DNA of 12,136 nucleotides from Eubacteriales bacterium (GTDB lineage: Bacteria > Bacillota > Clostridia > Oscillospirales > CAG-272), in NCBI GenBank assembly GCA_028709565.1, contig JAQVWU010000047.1, forward strand, positions 1 through 12,136, written 5' to 3'. The position numbers and the translations under genes were made by a program. This document shows, piece by piece, positions 6,740 through 12,136 of the stretch. Position 1 is the first letter of the stretch; each line of letters opens with the position of its first letter. Below the pieces are notes generated by a model. It was not told where the DNA came from. It saw only the letters and a list, made by a program, of their open reading frames with translations, and ran no database searches.

Positions 6740-7176
6740 CAAATCCTTACGATGACATCATCGGCCTGCCGCACCATCGGTCTGCCGCCCGTCCCGCTAT
6801 GTCAGCCCATGACCGGGCGGCACAATTTTCGCCGTTTGCCGCCCTGACGGGCTACGAGGATGCCGTCGCCGAAACTGCCCGTCTGACGGACAGGAAGATC
6901 GAACTTGACGAGAACAGCAAGTCGGACTTGAATGAGCGGCTCAACATCATACAGGGCACGCTGAATGAACAGCCTGAAGTCTCGGTCACATACTTTCTGC
7001 CGGATAAAAACAAATCCGGCGGCAAATATGTCACAGCCACCGGGTGTGTAAAAAAGATTGATGAATATGAGCATATCGTTTTGATGCGGGACGGCCGTAT
7101 CATTCCGGTCGACGATATCATTGAAATCAACGAAATCAACGGTAAATTATTCACATCGTTTGAAAATTTGCTCTAA
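6736..7176 (+). CDS. YolD-like protein
   Basis: This 146-residue protein starts within the polymerase stop (ATGA overlap, 6736-6739); GGAGGT (6722-6727) lies 8 bases upstream, so translation is coupled. The YolD signature is clear at residues 22-59: MSAHDRAAQFSPFAALTGYE, then ETARLTDRKIELDE. A beta-rich second half follows (VSVTYFLPDK, GKYVTATGCVKKID, IVLMRDGRIIPVDDIIEI). YolD-family proteins sit next to UvrX/YqjW-type polymerases in Firmicutes and have been proposed as stand-ins for UmuD. Here the order is polymerase then YolD, the reverse of the yqjX-yqjW arrangement as I recall it. It probably binds or modulates the polymerase; this is inference from context. No serine protease motif of UmuD type is seen. 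Confidence 0.88.
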   Translation: MTNPYDDIIGLPHHRSAARPAMSAHDRAAQFSPFAALTGYEDAVAETARLTDRKIELDENSKSDLNERLNIIQGTLNEQPEVSVTYFLPDKNKSGGKYVTATGCVKKIDEYEHIVLMRDGRIIPVDDIIEINEINGKLFTSFENLL

Positions 7177-7199
7177 AATGAGCCGGACATAAATAAAAT

Positions 7200-7251
7200 C
7201 AAAAAGAAGACTGCACGATAGAATTAATCTTCAATGCAGTCTTTGCTTTTG
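7200..7251 (+). terminator. Hairpin terminator, probably bidirectional, between convergent operons
   Basis: The stem AAGACTGCA (7207-7215) pairs with TGCAGTCTT (7235-7243), 9 bp with a 19-base loop. The stem extends through CAAAAAG (7200-7206) against CTTTTG (7246-7251) with small bulges. The T-rich sequence on the right (TTTGCTTTT) serves the polymerase/YolD operon. On the minus strand the stem is followed by CTTTTTGATTTT, which could terminate the ABC exporter operon ending at 7335. Confidence 0.7.
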
Positions 7252-7253
7252 CG

Positions 7254-7265
7254 TCCGGGCCCGGA
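7254..7265. repeat. 12-bp perfect GC palindrome
   Basis: TCCGGGCCCGGA is its own reverse complement and lies just beyond the terminator. With no loop it is a poor RNA hairpin. It could be a protein site, part of the larger inverted repeat here, or chance in a GC-rich patch. Nothing else is recognised in 7266-7334 apart from a weak 6-bp AT hairpin (ATTTAC 7278-7283 with GTAAAT 7291-7296). Confidence 0.4.
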
Positions 7266-7334
7266 GAGCCGGTCAAAATTTACTTGTTTTGTAAATCCAG
7301 AACTCCCCGTGCGGCGGTTTTATATGTTTAAGCT

Positions 7335-9542
7335 TTATACAACGTCATGCGCCATCTTGCGCTGCGCCATGACCAGTTTGTAATAAATGCCCTTGTTGTC
7401 AAGCAGCTCGTTATGGGTGCCGAATTCGGACAGCTTTCCGTGGTCGAGGACCAGCAGCCGGTCGGCGTTGCGCAGGGTGGAAAGGCGGTGGGCTATGGCA
7501 AGGGTGGTGCGGTTGGCAACCAGCTTGTTCAGCGCGTCCTGGATGAGCTTCTCCGTTTCGGTATCCAGGGAAGCGGTGGCCTCGTCCAGGATGAGTATAC
7601 GCGGGTTGTGAATAATGGCGCGGGCGATGGCAATCCTCTGGCGTTCTCCGCCGGACAGCGAATAGCCCTTTTCACCCACCATGGTGTTGTAGCCCTCGGA
7701 CATGTTTATGATAAAGTCATGGGCGTTGGCGACTCGGGCGGCCCGTATGACCTCCTCGTCGGTGGCGTAGGGCTTTGAGTAGCGTATATTGTCGCGTATT
7801 GTGCCCGAGAACAGGAAGGTCTCCTGCAGCACCACGCCTATCTGACTGCGCAGCGCCGTCTGTGAAATGTCTTTTATATTGACGTCGTCAATCACAATCG
7901 CGCCTTCGTTGACATCGTACAGACGCATAATAAGGTTTATCAGGGTCGTCTTGCCCGAACCCGAGTGACCTACAATGCCTATCATCTCACCGGCTTTAAT
8001 TTCGGCGCTGATATTTTCAAGTACGGGATTATAGCTCTGATAGCCGAAGGTGATGTCGCGGATCGATATATCGCCCTCGATCTTGATATCGAGGGGGAGG
8101 TCGATGTCCCTCACCTCGGGTTCTTCCTCAAGGATCTCAAAGACCTTTGAGGAGGAGGTCAGAAACTGCGAAAGCATGGTCGGAATGGAGGTTATCCGCA
8201 GCAGCGGCGCGTAGACAATACCGGCGTAGGCATTGAACTGATGGAGTGTACCCAGTCCCATGCGCCCGTCAAACACGCGTATATTACCGTATATCATAAT
8301 CAGATAGCTGCCCAGTCTTATGGCAAAGTTCAGTATCGGAAAGAGGGTATCGAACATCTTCGCGTTGGATTCGCTTTGGGCGGAGACCTTGACGTTGGCA
8401 TCTTTAAAGCGGCTTATCTCCCGCTCTTCCTGACCGAAGGACTTGACCACGCGTATACCGTTGAGTATATCATGGAGCAGGTATCTCGCCCGGGTCCCCA
8501 GAACCCATGATTTGCGGTTTCTCACCCGGATATACTTCCAGAAGACGGTAATTATATATACAACCAGCGGTATGGGGATAAATATAAACATGCAGATGAG
8601 CGGATTCATTTTAAGCACAACCACAAAGCCTATGAAAAACGAGGCGATCTGCACAAACAGATTAGGCAGCTGGCTGGTTATAAAAGACTGCATGACGGCG
8701 GTGTCGCCGGAAACCCGGCCCATGAGCTCGCCTGTGGTGCGGCGCTGTATAGAGGACAGGGAAAGCGCCTGGATTTTTTCATACAGCAGCGATTTGAGCA
8801 TGAGCGAAAATTTACCGCTCGTGATTGCGCTGATGCGGCCGCTGGTTACACCCAGCACCCGCGAAAACAGGTCGATGCCTACAATCAGGAAAACGAATCC
8901 GACAAATTCCTCTACCGGACCCCGTTCCCCGCCGCCTATGGGCAGCAGATAGTTGTTTATAACCGTCGCCTGAATCCACGGGTTGATAAAGCTGAGCGCC
9001 ACATGAAAAGCCGAGACAAAAAATGGGGTGGACATCATGAGCCGCAGTCCCTTGGTCATCGCCCACAGCTTGCGGTAAACCTCTTTTTTATCGATGCAAT
9101 AGGGGCAGATGGTACTGTTTCTCACAAAGGGACGCGCACAGGTGGGGCAGAAACGCTCGGGTGTGTCGTTGGTTATCGGTTCGCGGTTGTCGGTCTCCGA
9201 CAGAATTTCACATGCTTTGGCGATTACCGAATAGCGGGGCAGATTGCGTCCCGACATAAACTGGCACAACAGGGTCATTGAGCCGTCAATCGACGCGTAG
9301 AAACCGCAGGAGCCGTACATCACCTCGGTATGGAAATCCCCGGACCCCTGAATCGCAAAGCTGTCCAGCAGTTCGCCGTTTAGAATCTTATATATTTTTT
9401 TATCGGTAATTGCCATAAATCCGTCGACAAATTTGTTTTTATATACGTCGAAGGGCAGGCAATACATCAGTTTTTCGTCGGTGCCGGAGGCGGCTTCAAA
9501 TGCCGCTTTATCTTTCTCCGGCAGCTCGTACATTAATTTCAT
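7335..9542 (-). CDS. ABC exporter with N-terminal zinc ribbon (second of pair)
   Basis: This 735-residue half-transporter fuses membrane and ATPase domains (MsbA/LmrA-type exporter). Residues 1-115 look like a small beta-rich PH-like domain. A zinc ribbon follows with C132, C135, C146 and C149 (CPTC and CPYC). Six membrane helices lie at about 168-460. The ATPase domain is complete: Walker A GHSGSGKT 525-532, Q-loop Q573, signature LSGGE 629-633, Walker B ILILDE 649-654 with catalytic E654, D-loop SLD 658-660 and switch H685. Typical members are about 580 residues, so the N-terminal 165 are extra. Its ATG overlaps the upstream paralog's TGA by four bases and only a weak GGTG precedes it, implying coupled translation and possibly a heterodimer. 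The substrate is unknown. Confidence 0.93.
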   Translation of the reverse strand: MKLMYELPEKDKAAFEAASGTDEKLMYCLPFDVYKNKFVDGFMAITDKKIYKILNGELLDSFAIQGSGDFHTEVMYGSCGFYASIDGSMTLLCQFMSGRNLPRYSVIAKACEILSETDNREPITNDTPERFCPTCARPFVRNSTICPYCIDKKEVYRKLWAMTKGLRLMMSTPFFVSAFHVALSFINPWIQATVINNYLLPIGGGERGPVEEFVGFVFLIVGIDLFSRVLGVTSGRISAITSGKFSLMLKSLLYEKIQALSLSSIQRRTTGELMGRVSGDTAVMQSFITSQLPNLFVQIASFFIGFVVVLKMNPLICMFIFIPIPLVVYIITVFWKYIRVRNRKSWVLGTRARYLLHDILNGIRVVKSFGQEEREISRFKDANVKVSAQSESNAKMFDTLFPILNFAIRLGSYLIMIYGNIRVFDGRMGLGTLHQFNAYAGIVYAPLLRITSIPTMLSQFLTSSSKVFEILEEEPEVRDIDLPLDIKIEGDISIRDITFGYQSYNPVLENISAEIKAGEMIGIVGHSGSGKTTLINLIMRLYDVNEGAIVIDDVNIKDISQTALRSQIGVVLQETFLFSGTIRDNIRYSKPYATDEEVIRAARVANAHDFIINMSEGYNTMVGEKGYSLSGGERQRIAIARAIIHNPRILILDEATASLDTETEKLIQDALNKLVANRTTLAIAHRLSTLRNADRLLVLDHGKLSEFGTHNELLDNKGIYYKLVMAQRKMAHDVV

Positions 9543-11752
9543 GTTTTCACCATATCATGCGCCATTTTTCGCTGAGCCATAACCAGCTTATAGTATATAC
9601 CGCGGTTGGCCAACAGTTCGAGGTGCGTTCCGAATTCGGACACCCTGCCGTGGTCGAGCACCAGCAGGCGGTCCGCGTTTCGGAGGGTGGACAACCGGTG
9701 TGCGATGGCAAATGTTGTCCGGTTGACAACCAGCTTATTGAGCGCATCCTGTATGAGTTTTTCCGTTTCCGTATCGAGCGAGGCGGTAGCCTCATCAAGT
9801 ATTAGTATACGCGGATTATGTATGATAGCCCGGGCGATGGCAATTCGCTGGCGTTCGCCTCCTGAGAGGTCAAGCCCTTTTTCCCCGACCTTGGTATTAT
9901 ACCCTTCGGGCATATTGACGATAAAGTCATGGGCGTTGGCTATGCGCGCCGCCTGTATTACCTCTTCATCGGTGGCATAAGGCTTTGAATAGCGTATATT
10001 CTCGCGTATTGTGCCCGAGAACAGAAAGGTTTCCTGCAGCACCACGCCGATCTGATTGCGCAGGGCTGTCTGTGATATATCTTTTATATTTACATCGTCT
10101 ATAATTATCTCGCCTTCGTTTACATCATACAGACGCATCAGAAGGTTTATAAAGGTGGTCTTACCCGAACCCGAATGGCCGACAATCCCTATCATCTCTC
10201 CGGCTTTGACATCAACGCTGACATTCTCCAGCACCGGGTTATAGCTCTGATAACCGAAGGTTACATTGCGGAAGGATATATCGCCTTCGATATATATATC
10301 CAGCGGGAGGGCTATATCGCCCACCTCCGGTCTTTCCTCCAGTATTTCGAAAACCTTTGAGGAAGAGGTGATAAACTGGGATATTATGGTAGGGACCGAG
10401 GTGATATACAGCAGCGGCGAGTAGATGATACTGGCATATGAATTGAACTGATGAAGCGTTCCCAGTTCCATGCGCCCGTCAAACACGCGTATGTTACCAT
10501 ATATCATTATCAGATACGAACCGGTCCACATCGCAAAGTTCAATATCGGAAAGAGGGTATTGAACAGCTTTGCGTTTGATTCTTCCTGGTTGGAAACCCT
10601 GATGCTGGAATTCTTGAACCGGGTAATTTCCTTTTCTTCCTGCCCGAAACTCTTAACCACGCGGATACCGTTGAGTATGTCGTGAAGCAGATAGCCGGTG
10701 CGTGTACCGAGAATCCATGATTTTTCATTGCGCAGGTCTATATATTTCCAGAACACCACGATAAGATACAGCACAAAGGGCACGGGAATGAATATAAACA
10801 TGCAGATGAGGGGGTTCATGATAATCACGACCACAAAGCCGATGATAAACGACGCAGTCTGAATAAACAGGTAGGGCAGCTGTCCCACAATAAAATTCCG
10901 CATGACCGCGGTGTCGTGTGAAACCCGCCCCATGAGTTCGCCGGTTGTGCGCCTCTGAATGGAGGAAAGGGAGAGTATCTGGATTTTTTCATACAACAGG
11001 GTCTGGAGCAGCAGGGTGAATTTACCGCTGGCAACCGACGCGCTGCGCTGATGGAATACGTTGAGCAGCTGGCTGAATAGGCTGATTGCGACTATTATAA
11101 AGACATAGCCGACAAATTCGGATATGGGGCCGCGTTCCCTGCCCCCCGTGGGCATCAGGTAATTGTTTATTACCGTCGCCTGTATCCACGGATTGATAAA
11201 ACTGAGGAACACCCCGAACGCCGATACCAAAAAGGGCACGCTCATGAGCAGGCGCAGACCTTTGGTCATCCCCCACAGTTTGCGGTATATTTCCTTTTTA
11301 TCAAGGCAATAGGGGCAGACGGTGGACCGGGAAACATAGGGATTGCCGCAGGTGGGACAGAACAGTTCGGGCGTGTCGTTGGTAATCGGTTCATCGCTCC
11401 CGCCTTCCGCCAATATCTCACAGGCTCTGACTATTACCGAGTAACGCGGCAGGTTGCGGCCCGACACGAACTGGCACAGCAGGGTGGTTGAGCCGTCGAT
11501 TTTGGCATAAAACCCGCAGGAACCGTACATAACCTCGGTATGGAAATCCTCCGACCCTATAATAGGCCAGACACCGAGCAGCTCACCGTTGAGCAGTTTA
11601 TATATTCTTTTTCCGGTAAACGCCATATAACCATCAACGAACTTATCTTTATATATGTTAAACGGCAGGCAATACATCAGCTTTTCATCACTGCCCACGG
11701 CGGCGTCATACGCCTTTCTGTCCGCTTGCGGCAGTTCATACAATAATTTCAT
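9539..11752 (-). CDS. ABC exporter with N-terminal zinc ribbon (first of pair)
   Basis: This 737-residue paralog of the gene at 7335-9542 aligns without gaps and is about 79% identical (151 differences in 735 positions by hand count). The same parts are present: PH-like N-terminus, zinc-ribbon cysteines C132, C135, C146 and C149, six membrane helices, Walker A 525-532, Q573, LSGGE 629-633, E654 and H685. Both ATPase sites therefore look active, unlike many heterodimeric exporters with one degenerate site. The start ATG follows AGAGGG (plus-strand 11760-11765) at 7 bases. Divergence concentrates near residues 221-250 and 381-390, while the last 200 residues are nearly invariant. It lies 106 bases downstream of the DUF1854-like gene on the same strand and is probably in one operon with it. 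Confidence 0.93.
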   Translation of the reverse strand: MKLLYELPQADRKAYDAAVGSDEKLMYCLPFNIYKDKFVDGYMAFTGKRIYKLLNGELLGVWPIIGSEDFHTEVMYGSCGFYAKIDGSTTLLCQFVSGRNLPRYSVIVRACEILAEGGSDEPITNDTPELFCPTCGNPYVSRSTVCPYCLDKKEIYRKLWGMTKGLRLLMSVPFLVSAFGVFLSFINPWIQATVINNYLMPTGGRERGPISEFVGYVFIIVAISLFSQLLNVFHQRSASVASGKFTLLLQTLLYEKIQILSLSSIQRRTTGELMGRVSHDTAVMRNFIVGQLPYLFIQTASFIIGFVVVIIMNPLICMFIFIPVPFVLYLIVVFWKYIDLRNEKSWILGTRTGYLLHDILNGIRVVKSFGQEEKEITRFKNSSIRVSNQEESNAKLFNTLFPILNFAMWTGSYLIMIYGNIRVFDGRMELGTLHQFNSYASIIYSPLLYITSVPTIISQFITSSSKVFEILEERPEVGDIALPLDIYIEGDISFRNVTFGYQSYNPVLENVSVDVKAGEMIGIVGHSGSGKTTFINLLMRLYDVNEGEIIIDDVNIKDISQTALRNQIGVVLQETFLFSGTIRENIRYSKPYATDEEVIQAARIANAHDFIVNMPEGYNTKVGEKGLDLSGGERQRIAIARAIIHNPRILILDEATASLDTETEKLIQDALNKLVVNRTTFAIAHRLSTLRNADRLLVLDHGRVSEFGTHLELLANRGIYYKLVMAQRKMAHDMVKT

Positions 11753-11772
11753 ATTTTTGCCCTCTGTGAGAT

Positions 11773-11802
11773 ATTATAGATATGCGCATTTAATGATATT
11801 AA
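11773..11802 (-). promoter_or_regulatory. Possible weak internal promoter before the exporter pair
   Basis: On the minus strand an exact TATAAT (plus 11778-11773) is preceded at 18 bp by TTAATA (11802-11797), only four of six matches to the -35. Transcription would start near 11766, directly at the ribosome binding site, leaving a very short leader. The exporters could instead be read only from a promoter upstream of the DUF1854-like gene. Confidence 0.3.
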
Positions 11803-11858
11803 TACCGGAATATGTTTATTATCAGCTGTATTTCAGTATTTTTGCGGTATTTGCAATG

Positions 11859-12136
11859 TTACAGATAGATTTCGATTTTTTTGTAGCTTGCGGTGTCAAG
11901 TTTATTAGGGTCGGGAATCTCAAAGCTGTTGCCGTCGATGTCATTGATAAAAATGCTCCCGTCCTCAAGCACGCGGATATTATAGAAGGGATTATTGAGT
12001 ATAAAGGTTACATGACCCGCGGTGGTTTCGGCGTCCCAATAGGAATAGCCGAATTTCTCCTTCGCCGAGATGATACGCAGAATCTGAGGCGAAAAATAAC
12101 GGCGGTCCAGCTCCTCAAGAAAGAGCATGGTGGTGG
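11859..12136 (-). CDS. DUF1854-like protein (N-terminus outside window)
   Basis: This is the C-terminal 91 residues or so of a protein whose frame stays open to the window edge; the Met at 12128 is probably internal, since Thr-Thr precede it in frame. Recognisable DUF1854 features, from memory of the family, are EELDRRYFSPQI, the aromatic EKFGYSYWDAET, a beta-rich middle and DIDGNSFEIPD before a final YKKIEIYL. DUF1854 proteins are small, of unknown function, and are recorded next to ABC transporters, including in cyanophycin-related clusters of other phyla. Here it precedes two exporters on the same strand, which supports the assignment and a shared operon. It may be a cytosolic accessory subunit; this is inference. 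Confidence 0.75.
   Translation of the reverse strand, partial: TTMLFLEELDRRYFSPQILRIISAKEKFGYSYWDAETTAGHVTFILNNPFYNIRVLEDGSIFINDIDGNSFEIPDPNKLDTASYKKIEIYL

Noticed and set aside
6254..6742. Minus-strand open frame of 162 codons opposite the polymerase C-terminus
   Set aside because: It is antisense to conserved polymerase coding sequence, has no recognisable family and would overlap the YolD start.
11828..11852. Three GTATTT repeats (11828, 11836, 11847) as an iteron or operator array
   Set aside because: The repeats are short, unevenly spaced and AT-rich, so chance is a sufficient explanation.

Overview
The window looks like a chromosomal segment of a Gram-positive bacterium of the Clostridia (Firmicutes). 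The reasons are strong GGAGG-type ribosome binding sites, close-to-consensus sigma-A promoters, lipobox-type solute-binding lipoproteins, a small XRE regulator/membrane-protein pair and a Y-family polymerase/YolD pair of kinds familiar from Firmicutes. No genus can be assigned from the sequence. Most of the window has moderate GC, while the stretch around 4500-5160 is visibly AT-richer.

Layout. (1) Positions 1-2506 hold two tandem, nearly identical family-1 extracellular solute-binding lipoprotein genes. The first is cut by the window start; the second is complete with its own promoter. (2) A 67-residue gene at 2634-2837 resembles only the N-terminus of IS1634-type transposases. It has a perfect-consensus promoter and a perfect hairpin terminator of its own. 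(3) On the minus strand (2885-4366) lies a third, more diverged solute-binding lipoprotein with its own promoter. No permease or ATPase for these three binding proteins is in view. (4) A plus-strand operon at 4606-7176 reads: small three-helix membrane protein, XRE regulator, Y-family DNA polymerase, YolD-like protein. It is fed by a TTGACA-17-TATAAT promoter whose -35 and spacer are covered by a 20-bp near-perfect palindrome, a probable operator for the XRE protein. It ends at a large hairpin terminator facing the next, convergent unit. (5) A minus-strand operon at 12136-7335 reads: end of a DUF1854-like protein, then two tandem ABC exporters (737 and 735 residues, about 79% identical by hand count) overlapping by ATGA. 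Both exporters carry an unusual 165-residue cytoplasmic N-terminus with a CxxC...CxxC zinc ribbon in front of a standard transmembrane-plus-ATPase core.

The two most interesting units are the DUF1854/zinc-ribbon double exporter, whose substrate is unknown, and the self-regulated membrane protein/XRE/translesion polymerase/YolD operon, which appears to place a mutagenic polymerase under an XRE operator with no LexA-type box visible. Most family assignments come from recognised motifs and memory of the families, not from a database search.
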